Shown in pieces: positions 56,320 through 64,000 of a DNA stretch of 64,000 bases. The stretch comes from Leishmania mexicana MHOM/GT/2001/U1103 (Eukaryota > Euglenozoa > Kinetoplastea > Trypanosomatida > Trypanosomatidae). The stretch spans positions 310,001 to 374,000 of the forward strand of contig NC_018328.1 in assembly GCF_000234665.1 (NCBI RefSeq), in the 5' to 3' direction. The notes under the pieces were generated by a model that was not told where the DNA came from, ran no database searches, and saw only the letters and a list, made by a program, of their open reading frames with translations. The position numbers and the translations under genes are program-made. Numbering within the stretch: the stretch's first letter is position 1; each line of letters opens with the position of its first letter.

Positions 56320-57846
56320 ATGGCGCACTTGATCACACCAGCTTCCTCCGTCCAACCAATGACGAGGGAGGACTTTGCGGTGGTACAGGCAGAGAAGAGG
56401 GTCGACGCCGCCGCGCGCGAGCAGCTCGTCAAAGTGTATGGCGACTCCCGTGATCCGCATGGTCGCCGCATCGCCCTCACGAGGCCGCCGAGGCGCGAGT
56501 GGAAATGCACTGCGTGTGGCCAGCAAAGCAGCGACATCCGCCATGTGTGCGCGTTCTGCCTCTCTCCAGAGCCGGGGTACAGCACTCACATCGCCGCCTC
56601 CCGTCCTCGTAATGCCGGCGGTCCCGCGGTCGCCGACAAGGTGGTAGCACCACTCACGTGCGTGCAGCGTCCTGGCACCTGCAAGGATGCTGGTGTTCGT
56701 CTGCTGCAGGTCTCCCTCACGAATCGCACCTACCGTGTCTTCACGGAGCCGCACACACCCCCTGCGAAGCCCCGTGCGGCGGCGTTGCACCGTAGCGCAG
56801 CTGGTGCGGACACGGCAACAGCGGGGCCGGCTGTGGAGGAGGTCGACGAGGACATGGTCTGGGACGACGTGCCCGACTGCGGTGATCGCGCGACTGGCGA
56901 ATCCTGCAGTCCGGGTGATGATGAAGGCGGCAGTGAGTATGGCGAGGAGGGTGTGCCAAGCCCGGCGTCCAATACGCAGCGCCGCCAACCGCGTGCGGAG
57001 AAGGTCAGTGGAGGCTTCACGCACTTTGTCTCCATCCCAGTCGGGAAGCTGCCCGCCGTGGCGGCGAACGCAACGAGCGTCTTGGCGGACTTGCGCAGCT
57101 TTGTCGCCGCCAAGTACGACGAGCTGACCCAGCGGGGAGGCGCAGCTGCAGCGGGTGAGGCGGCCGGGCCTGGCGGGACGGCGGCTTCGTCCTTTTCGAA
57201 GTCTGCGGCCACCTCGGAGCTGGTGACCGGCACCGCCAAGCTGCACATGACCCTGCTCCTGCTCACGCTCCCACGCCGTGAGGATGTCGAGCTCGCCAAG
57301 GAGCTTCTGCATGGCCCCTTCGCCTCTGCCTGGGCAGCGACGAAAGAAAAGTGGGCGGCGTCCAAGGACACAGCGTACGCGCTGAGCGGAGACGCGTCCC
57401 TCGCCCTGGTACACCGCCACCCGCTCCTGCGGCTCGGCGGCGGGCTGCAGGTGATGAGAACAGGTCGAGAGAATGAGTTTTACCACCCAGAGAAGGCGAG
57501 CGTCGTGTACATGGGCATCGACAACGCGACCGGGCTCGCCACGGTGCAGCAGCTGCAGCGCGTCCTGCACGAGAGCTTAGCTGAGCTCATCCACGATCCC
57601 GGCGAAGCGGAGAAGTCGCGCCGGGTGTTGCACGTGACAATCATGGACAAGAAGTGGCGCAAAGGACGTGCGGCAAGTCGGCCATTCGATGCGCGGCCCA
57701 TCCTGGAAGCCTTTCAGGAGGCGGCCATCGGTGCTGGTGAAGATGGCAAGCAGTTGTTCGAGATACCGGAGCTGGAGCTGTGCTCAATGCGCCGGCAGGA
57801 CCCGGAGAGCGGCACCTACCTCGCCGAGACCACCGTGAAGATCTAG
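56320..57846 (+). CDS. ASCC1/AKAP7-like 2H phosphoesterase with a RanBP2-type zinc finger
   Basis: The protein is 508 residues. Near residues 61-80 is a single zinc finger of the pattern W-x-C-x2-C-x10-C-x2-C (WKCTACGQQ..., then CAFC), close to the RanBP2 type that often binds single-stranded RNA. After a Ser/Gly/acidic linker comes a 2H phosphoesterase domain: the strand FTHFVSIPVG, the first catalytic motif HMT at 309-311 in KLHMTLLLLTLP, and the second, HVT at 438-440, in LHVTIMDKKWR. The second motif and the following FDARPILEAFQE are closest to ASCC1 in my memory. Both His-x-Thr motifs are intact, so phosphoesterase activity on RNA 2',3'-cyclic ends is plausible. Animal ASCC1 has a KH domain in front; here the zinc finger takes that place. 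Substrate is unknown. Confidence 0.78.
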   Translation: MAHLITPASSVQPMTREDFAVVQAEKRVDAAAREQLVKVYGDSRDPHGRRIALTRPPRREWKCTACGQQSSDIRHVCAFCLSPEPGYSTHIAASRPRNAGGPAVADKVVAPLTCVQRPGTCKDAGVRLLQVSLTNRTYRVFTEPHTPPAKPRAAALHRSAAGADTATAGPAVEEVDEDMVWDDVPDCGDRATGESCSPGDDEGGSEYGEEGVPSPASNTQRRQPRAEKVSGGFTHFVSIPVGKLPAVAANATSVLADLRSFVAAKYDELTQRGGAAAAGEAAGPGGTAASSFSKSAATSELVTGTAKLHMTLLLLTLPRREDVELAKELLHGPFASAWAATKEKWAASKDTAYALSGDASLALVHRHPLLRLGGGLQVMRTGRENEFYHPEKASVVYMGIDNATGLATVQQLQRVLHESLAELIHDPGEAEKSRRVLHVTIMDKKWRKGRAASRPFDARPILEAFQEAAIGAGEDGKQLFEIPELELCSMRRQDPESGTYLAETTVKI

Positions 57847-58875
57847 AGCCCTGAAAGAAGACGCGGGTGGGGGGGGGGGCGGTGCAACACAAGTCCTGTA
57901 GAAGTCGATGCCCGGCACCCGCTGTGGGGGACACCGTGGGGGAAGGGGGTGGGACCGGAGGTGGTGGCTGAGGGGAGGGGCCTGTCGCCAGTGCAGGTGC
58001 TCTCTATCGGCGTTGCGCACACGTGCACACAATGGGCTGCACCTTCCCCCCTCTCGCCCAGCATCTTCCTCTTGTAATGGGGAAAGTGACCCACACAGAC
58101 GGCAAGAAGCGTCTGCACATGCGCGTAGGCGCAAGACGCACGCGCAGGATCGGTTCATGTGTTTTCTTTCTCCTCCCGCCCGCCCTTTCTCGTTCACCAC
58201 GACAACAACAACAACCAGTGACCATCTTGTGCGCAAGCGCCCCTTCTCTTTCCTGAAGGGGCGGGGGGAGGGGGGCTCTGCCGCGTGCTTCCGTCCACAC
58301 CCGCCTACCCCCACCCCTCACCTGGCCTTTTCGGAGGTCTTACATGCGCGGCAAGTATGCGACCGTGAGGGTCCGCTTGTGAGGTATGACGTCTCTCTCT
58401 CTCGACGGCGCACTGTTCGTCTGCCTCGTCGTCCTCTCCCCGGCCACGCTCACCGCTACGACTCGCTCGAAGTGCGCACCTCTCGTACACATCTCCCCAC
58501 CCCACACTCCACACTCTTTTCCTTCGCACGTGGACGGGGAGTGGCGTGGACTTGGGCGCACCGTCGCACCCAAGGAAACACGCAGTCCTCCGCTAAGCTG
58601 GCCTACGCGTGCACAGCGACGGCCTGCCCTTTTCCTTTCCCGCACATACTCGTCCTTCTCTACTCCCTCTCTGTCTGTGAGTGTGAGGCCCACCTGCCCA
58701 TCCACTATCACCGCCTGTATCTTCTCCTGCAGCAGCCCCCACGCTCACTCTCCTTCTGCTGCGCGCATGCAATGCTGGAAGCGCCACCGCTTCGCCCAAC
58801 ACAGACACCGGAGCCAATTCGCAGCCACGTTCAGGCAGAGGTTGTGGTCGGCACAGCTTCCAGCCTGGGTGCCGA
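57847..58875. other. Spacer before the TRAPPC10-like gene
   Basis: A G run lies near 57870-57880. A 354-codon open frame (57908-58972) covers much of the gap but its Arg/Ser/His/Pro-rich composition is unlike the neighbours. A C/T-rich tract at 58719-58730 ends in AG at 58731-58732, a candidate splice acceptor about 144 bases before the next ATG. Confidence 0.45.
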
Positions 58876-61800
58876 ATGTTCCCCGGGTACGTACCGGGGG
58901 CGCATAGCAGCCAACGCCCGCGCAGCGGAGCGCCGTCACCTCTCAACCCGAGCAACGCCGATGTGTCAATAGCGAGTAGAGATGAAGGCTCTCGCAGCGG
59001 TTCACATCCGGTTGCGCGCGACACAGCGTCGACGACACCTGCAGCAGCGGTCACGAACCTCGTTGAGGCCGACTCGCCGCCCACTGCCTCACCCTTCAGA
59101 TTCATCTGCCCCGACAGTCGAGTAGACACCCACTTCGATCTTCCACCAGCGCTCATCACGTGTCTTGTGCGACACATAGATGGCCAGCACCAGCCCCTTG
59201 CCACGCCGGCGATCGTGGAGCGGTGCCTGCGCGACTTGCAGCGTCGACTCATGCCATGGGTGCCGGTGGAGCGCATTTTCGGGTCCACAATGCAGGCGAC
59301 GGTGCCGATAGACGCGAGAACGTCTGGGGCTGCTCATCGGAAGGACAGCATCGTTTCCTCTCCGGTGAGCAGCCCCGCGCCGCCGCCAGCCACCGCGCTG
59401 TACACCGGCTCGTACCTGGTGGGCAGCCGCGTGCATCTTCAGCTTGCCAAGACAACCGACGTCGCCGCCGTCGTGAGTAGCACCTCGGTACTGCATCTTC
59501 TGTTCTACGCAGTTGATGAGTCGGATTCGAGGCCGGCAGTGCTGTCGCACATCGCGCAGGATTGGCGCGCCGCCCTGACGCGCAAGGGCGAAGGCAACGA
59601 CTGCCTGGTGCTGCTCGTACACAGCGACCTCATCGCCGCTGCCGAAGTCGCGGCCCGGCTTGCAGAGGAGGCACAGCAGAGCAGTGACCAGATACCAGCT
59701 GCCCCGTCGGGGTCACCACCACCACCACCACCACCCACCGGAAGCGCAGCTGCACCGGCGCTTATTCAGGCCCGGGTTGACGCGGCTGCTGGGCAACTGC
59801 GCAAGTACCACAAGGAGCTCTGTGACGCAAAGTTTCTGCCACAGCAGATATGCGCCTACATGCCGAACGAGACGCCGATGCGCATCCTCGAGCGACTGCG
59901 CTCCGCCGTCATCAAGCACGGCGCGCGCCTACGTCAGGTGCTTGAGGCATGCGCGGCGCAGAAGCGGCTGTCCCCGCAAGACCCTTTCACGAAACCGGGG
60001 GTGTCGGCAGCTGCGGACGCAGCCACAACCGCAGAGGTCCAGCCGCCTGCCTCCGTATCTTCTCCCAACATCGCGGTGTCACCGACCAGCGCGGCCGGAA
60101 AGGTGCTGCACACGGATCGCAGCGCATCGCCGCTGAAACCGCCAGTCGGTGCCACCTCCCCGTCGCGGCTGGTGGTGCACAAGTACTGGAGCGTGCGGGC
60201 CTTCTGGCGGTGCGGCTACGACCTCGCCGTGCACTATCTTCAGTACGGTCTCGTGTTCGACGCTCGTGCGGTGCTGGAGCGCCTTTTTCTCGAGTACTAC
60301 AACAGCTCCGACGACTACGGCTTTCTGCGCGCCCCGGTGGCGACGCTGCAGCGCTTGGGGCGTGTTCCAAACCTGTTCGAGGTGCACAGGAACGCTGGTT
60401 GGGCGCAGAGCAAGTCTGGCTATCCGCGAGGGCTGGACACTGAAGCGGAGCTGCTCGAAGGTCTGCTGCTCGTCGCCTCCGCAGAGATGTCGTGCTCGTT
60501 GCTGCTCGGCGACACCGCAGCTGCGATGGCGCGCTATCACACGTTCATGCAGGTCATGCGCGAGAAGTTCGACGAGATGTCCGCTGCGAATATCAACGAC
60601 AACCCCTCGGTGCCACCGCCACCGATGCCGGCGGAGGCCAGCACGCATGGCGCGGCCCCCCTGCACTCCACAACGTATCAGCAGCTCTTCCTGCTGCAGT
60701 GTTACTTGTCCGGGCTGCGCATGTGGTGGCCGATGAGCGGACTTTGCCGTCCACGAAGCGAGGTCGCCGCCTCTCCCAGTGCCGCCACACCATCAACACC
60801 GCAGCTGGAGACGCTCAGCGGAATCGCCGCGGAGGAGCAGAGCAGCGCGAACGAGGGCGGCATGGTTGCCGTCGTCGCGGACGTGGACAACGACGACGAC
60901 GGAGGACGCGCATCAGCAGAGCCACCGCGGCCCTCCTCATCCACCGCCCCCACCACAGCGAACACGGCAAACGTGCAGGACACAGCGCCTGGACTGAGAA
61001 CCGACACCGACCGTCTCGGCTCGCCGGCGTGTCTGGATAGCGGCGGCAGTGAAGTCCGTTATTCCATCACGAACCCGTCTTTTGCCGCGGCCCTCACCAG
61101 CGTCCCCGGCCACTCCTTCCGCATAGGCAGCGCTGGGCCCTTGTCTGGACGGACCGGCGGCGAGCACAGCGCGATGCAATGGGGGCCGGTGGAGGGGGAT
61201 ACGAGCGAGGACGCGGAGGCCATGATGTGCGACCGAGAGCTTTCCTTCCTCCTGACGAGGTACGAGGACACAGTGCAGGTGGCGGCCACCTATCTTGTCG
61301 ACCTCGCCACTTCGACAGGCTTGCTCCCCGAGCACATGGAGCTGGCGAAGCTGCAGGACAGCGTGCAAGCCATCCGTGACACAGTTGACGCTGGCGACAC
61401 GCAGGCGGTGCGGGCCCTGCAGCACCATCAAGGGCACCTGCGCCGCAGCTGCGCAGAGGCGGCAGCTCTACTAGAAAACGCCAGAGATGCACTGGCGGCC
61501 GTAGCGCACAGCCTCGGCTATGGCAACCTCAGCTACCCAGTTATAGACACCGCCACCATGCCGTTGGGCACACAAGGCTCAGAAGGCCCCTCGGGTGGCG
61601 ATGTCACCGCCATGACTACCGCGGCGTCTTCCGCGTTAGCCAACATTGAGGAACTGTCGTCGCCGGAGCAGGCGTTGCGGCTGTGGCGGTTACTGACGGC
61701 GATGGCGGCCCTCGCCGTGCGCATCGCGGAGCAGCGGCGCCGCGAATTCCGCCTCTACGTCCAACTCGCCGTGACCTTCCTGATGGACCACCCCAACGTG

Positions 61801-64000
61801 ACGGCGAACATCGTGGCGGAGCGCCTGCTGCCGTACATCAAGCTCCAAGGCTGGCGACGGATCGAGCTGTTTGTGCGCCGGCTCTACGTGGAGGCACGGG
61901 AGCGGCTCATGCGCCGTGCCGGGCTGTTTGACTCCTGCAGCACTGCGACGACCGCGTGTTCAGGCGACGTGGCGCCGGGTACCGCAATGAGCGGGTCAGA
62001 TGCGCGACTTTGGCTTCGCGTCTTTCACACGAGCGCTGACTACGCCCTTTATCGCGAGTGCGTGCTGGTGCTACTGAGCAACAGCGGCGGCGGCGGCGAC
62101 GAGGACGACGGGAGCTCCAGTGCAGGTGACTCTGCCGACAGCGTTGGCGGGGCGGCGGACTGCGGCGTGGCTGCTGAGTGCATCGTCGGGTCGCTTGACA
62201 GCCGCTTCTTCTCCGTGCGCACCAGGGCGGAACAGTGGCGGGAGCTAGTTCGGGTGGACGCGTTGCTGATGGGCACCGTCCTCCACGGAGAGCCGTATGA
62301 GTACCCGCTGGTGCACTTTACGTCTCCGCTCACGGTGAAGGTGGAGCAGAGGGCAGACGCCGCGGTCTCAAACGGCGACGGCGCCCTTGTCAAGGGCGAA
62401 TCCTCTACTTTGCTAGCGCCTGGCGTACTGAAGGCGGTCGTCGGCGATGTCGTGCAGATCACCTTCTCGTCCGTGTACACAATCAACCCGCTGGTACGCC
62501 CGGCCTTTCCTGCCGCAGCAGAAAGACGGAACGCGGTGGCACGCGAGACAAAGCAGGCGGTGTGGTTCCAGCTGACGCTGGAGTCGCGCAAGGACTGGAA
62601 CAGCGACGAGGAGGCGACTCACGAGGTGCACATTCGTGACTCCGACGCAGTCCACTATGATGAGCAGACGCATCGACTGCGCGTGACTTTCACCTTCCCG
62701 GTATGCCACGCTGGCCTCTACCGTGTGCACCGCCTGCGCCTGTGCAACGGCGGCACGTGGCTAGCCTACTATCCTCAGCGCAACGTCGGCGGCAGCTGCG
62801 GCGCAAGTGGGTGGGCGCCGTCTCTGAGGGCTGAAGGGTCGCACGCCTTCTCCCCACCGCGTCCGACGCACGTCACGGTGGAACCGCTGTACCAGCTAGT
62901 TGGCCGCTCCGCGCTGCTGCAGGTGCCGGAGCAGCGCAGCAGCGTGCATCTCCGACTCACGCTCCCACGTGAGGCCCACTGCTTTGCCGATAGCGTCGAC
63001 TACGTGACTTTGGACGTCGAGCTGGAGGACCCTCTCTCCATCAGCGCGCCGTCTGCCGACGGGTTGGGCGGTGTCATGTCGGCGACTTTTACGGACCCTC
63101 AGCGGGTGAAAGGACTTGCTGCGGGACCAGGAAAGCATGGCCGGGTAGCCGGCGAAGACGGTCGTTGTCCCACCGCGGACTGTACATGCTCCTTCAGGGT
63201 CAGTCCAGGTAATCTTCTCTTGCCGCTGTCAGCCGGCCGAAGCGGCCTCGGCAGCGACCAGCTCGCCCACCCCCAACGCGCCGAACCGTACGCGCCGCTT
63301 GTCGTCGACGGGGCCGAAGCTCACCATGATGACGCATCGCTGCGACGGGGGTCGACCTCGTCCCTCACGCAGCGCTTGTTGCTGCACCCACCCGAGGACG
63401 ACGGGGCCAACAGCGACGGGAGTGAGGTACACACGCCGTCAGACACACCGCGCCTCGTTGCGGCGGTGGTGCTTGGCACCCCAAACGCCTATCGCCAGAA
63501 AAGCGGCGCGGTGGGAGCGGGAGTGGCGCGCTCCAGCCTTGGCACCTCCATCCCGAGCCTCAGCATGGCCGTGTCCAGCGCTGGTCCTTCTCGAGCTACG
63601 GCACCTAGCGGCGGCAGTGGTGTCTTGGGCTTGAGCGACTCCTTCGCCGTGCGGACCTCACAGCTGGTCGATGCGCTGTCGCTGTCTCGACGACGTGTGT
63701 CGCCGAGGCCGGCCGCAGCGGCGCACGTGGATGTGGCAGCAGCAGTAGTGCCCGCAACAGAGGCAGCCGTGATCTATCCAGGCGTGACGCACAGTGACAA
63801 GAAATCCCCGCTGCAACAACAGCGGCAGCAGCCTTCGCTTCACGCTCATCGCTATGCCAACGAGCTCCACACGTCCTCCGAGCGCGGCGCACAGGACGGG
63901 CGGTTCACAGCGGGCGGCGACGGGGTCAGCGGTGACGACCGGAGGAGTCGTGGGGTAGCTGCCTCTACATCCGGCCTCGGCTCCCCGGGCATCCCCGGCG
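58876..64000 (+). CDS. TRAPPC10/Trs130-like TRAPP II subunit, C-terminus beyond the window
   Basis: The frame is open from the first ATG at 58876 (the in-frame stop upstream is at 58684-58686) to the right edge, at least 1708 residues. Near residues 65-130 come VDTHFDLPPALITCL and VERIFGSTM. A region near 180-250 (ALYTGSYLVGSRVHLQLA and VLLVHSDLI) matches the start of TRAPPC10, and a helical segment near 430-460 reads YWSVRAFWRCGYDLAVHYL followed by VLERLFLEYYN, as in its alpha-solenoid. Further on, beta-rich stretches such as GLYRVHRLRLCNGGTWLAYYP (nucleotides 62719-62778) and HVTVEPLYQLVGRSALLQVP fit the C-terminal trunk. TRAPPC10 is a subunit of the TRAPP II Rab exchange complex at the Golgi. 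Low-complexity inserts explain the extra length over the human protein (about 1260). The match is from memory, without a search. Confidence 0.65.
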   Translation, partial: MFPGYVPGAHSSQRPRSGAPSPLNPSNADVSIASRDEGSRSGSHPVARDTASTTPAAAVTNLVEADSPPTASPFRFICPDSRVDTHFDLPPALITCLVRHIDGQHQPLATPAIVERCLRDLQRRLMPWVPVERIFGSTMQATVPIDARTSGAAHRKDSIVSSPVSSPAPPPATALYTGSYLVGSRVHLQLAKTTDVAAVVSSTSVLHLLFYAVDESDSRPAVLSHIAQDWRAALTRKGEGNDCLVLLVHSDLIAAAEVAARLAEEAQQSSDQIPAAPSGSPPPPPPPTGSAAAPALIQARVDAAAGQLRKYHKELCDAKFLPQQICAYMPNETPMRILERLRSAVIKHGARLRQVLEACAAQKRLSPQDPFTKPGVSAAADAATTAEVQPPASVSSPNIAVSPTSAAGKVLHTDRSASPLKPPVGATSPSRLVVHKYWSVRAFWRCGYDLAVHYLQYGLVFDARAVLERLFLEYYNSSDDYGFLRAPVATLQRLGRVPNLFEVHRNAGWAQSKSGYPRGLDTEAELLEGLLLVASAEMSCSLLLGDTAAAMARYHTFMQVMREKFDEMSAANINDNPSVPPPPMPAEASTHGAAPLHSTTYQQLFLLQCYLSGLRMWWPMSGLCRPRSEVAASPSAATPSTPQLETLSGIAAEEQSSANEGGMVAVVADVDNDDDGGRASAEPPRPSSSTAPTTANTANVQDTAPGLRTDTDRLGSPACLDSGGSEVRYSITNPSFAAALTSVPGHSFRIGSAGPLSGRTGGEHSAMQWGPVEGDTSEDAEAMMCDRELSFLLTRYEDTVQVAATYLVDLATSTGLLPEHMELAKLQDSVQAIRDTVDAGDTQAVRALQHHQGHLRRSCAEAAALLENARDALAAVAHSLGYGNLSYPVIDTATMPLGTQGSEGPSGGDVTAMTTAASSALANIEELSSPEQALRLWRLLTAMAALAVRIAEQRRREFRLYVQLAVTFLMDHPNVTANIVAERLLPYIKLQGWRRIELFVRRLYVEARERLMRRAGLFDSCSTATTACSGDVAPGTAMSGSDARLWLRVFHTSADYALYRECVLVLLSNSGGGGDEDDGSSSAGDSADSVGGAADCGVAAECIVGSLDSRFFSVRTRAEQWRELVRVDALLMGTVLHGEPYEYPLVHFTSPLTVKVEQRADAAVSNGDGALVKGESSTLLAPGVLKAVVGDVVQITFSSVYTINPLVRPAFPAAAERRNAVARETKQAVWFQLTLESRKDWNSDEEATHEVHIRDSDAVHYDEQTHRLRVTFTFPVCHAGLYRVHRLRLCNGGTWLAYYPQRNVGGSCGASGWAPSLRAEGSHAFSPPRPTHVTVEPLYQLVGRSALLQVPEQRSSVHLRLTLPREAHCFADSVDYVTLDVELEDPLSISAPSADGLGGVMSATFTDPQRVKGLAAGPGKHGRVAGEDGRCPTADCTCSFRVSPGNLLLPLSAGRSGLGSDQLAHPQRAEPYAPLVVDGAEAHHDDASLRRGSTSSLTQRLLLHPPEDDGANSDGSEVHTPSDTPRLVAAVVLGTPNAYRQKSGAVGAGVARSSLGTSIPSLSMAVSSAGPSRATAPSGGSGVLGLSDSFAVRTSQLVDALSLSRRRVSPRPAAAAHVDVAAAVVPATEAAVIYPGVTHSDKKSPLQQQRQQPSLHAHRYANELHTSSERGAQDGRFTAGGDGVSGDDRRSRGVAASTSGLGSPGIPG

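Noticed and set aside
56224..57570. A 448-codon open frame on the - strand
   Set aside because: It is complementary to the ASCC1-like gene, whose zinc finger and both catalytic motifs make the + strand the coding one.
57908..58972. A 354-codon open frame on the + strand in the spacer and start of the TRAPPC10-like gene
   Set aside because: Composition is Arg/Ser/Thr/His/Pro-rich, codon use is unlike the neighbours, and it overlaps the better supported gene from 58876.
1..64000. Strand switch, transposon or CRISPR-like array
   Set aside because: All supported genes point the same way, no reverse-transcriptase or transposase motif is present, and no spaced direct repeats were seen.

Overview
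This window reads as a piece of a trypanosomatid nuclear chromosome, most likely Leishmania or a close relative. Nineteen long intronless genes all lie on the + strand, head to tail, with 0.5-1.3 kb spacers. Most spacers contain a pyrimidine-rich tract followed by an AG shortly before the next ATG, the layout of a polycistronic directional gene cluster processed by spliced-leader trans-splicing. Codon use is strongly G/C at the third position, spacers are full of CA/TG dinucleotide runs and C-rich tracts, and many proteins carry long low-complexity insertions, all usual for Leishmania. I see no strand switch, tRNA, rRNA, transposon or CRISPR array.

Layout: 1-1086 is non-coding sequence upstream of the first gene. 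Then come a family A DNA polymerase (1087-4602), an FG-repeat protein with a PCID2/Thp1-like C-terminus (5315-8785), MCM5 (9800-12205), a class I methyltransferase (12696-14060), an APC4-like protein (14706-17495), a small membrane protein (18116-18463), a TBC-domain protein (19382-20671), an unknown disordered protein (21825-24857), an unknown 751-residue protein (25454-27709), a very large disordered protein (29053-33786), RFC1 (34563-36542), an unknown protein (37203-38846), MND1 (39789-41072), an F-box/kelch protein (42299-45331), the axonemal dynein light chain LC1 (45966-46598), a dynactin p62-like protein (47527-50283), an ATRX/RAD54-type SNF2 ATPase (51620-55513), an ASCC1-like 2H phosphoesterase with a zinc finger (56320-57846), and a TRAPPC10/Trs130-like protein that runs off the right edge (58876-64000).

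The genes do not form one pathway, which is normal for such clusters. Two loose themes stand out: DNA replication, recombination and cell cycle (polymerase, MCM5, RFC1, MND1, SNF2 ATPase, APC4-like), and dynein biology (LC1 next to a dynactin subunit). The most unusual proteins are the FG-repeat/PCID2 fusion, which would put an mRNA-export PCI module and nuclear-pore FG repeats in one chain, and the ASCC1-like protein with a RanBP2-type zinc finger where animal ASCC1 has a KH domain. Between the APC4-like gene and the small membrane protein there is a short stretch that reads like a LisH motif but has no intact frame, a possible broken gene. All functions are inferred from motifs read by eye; no database search was run.
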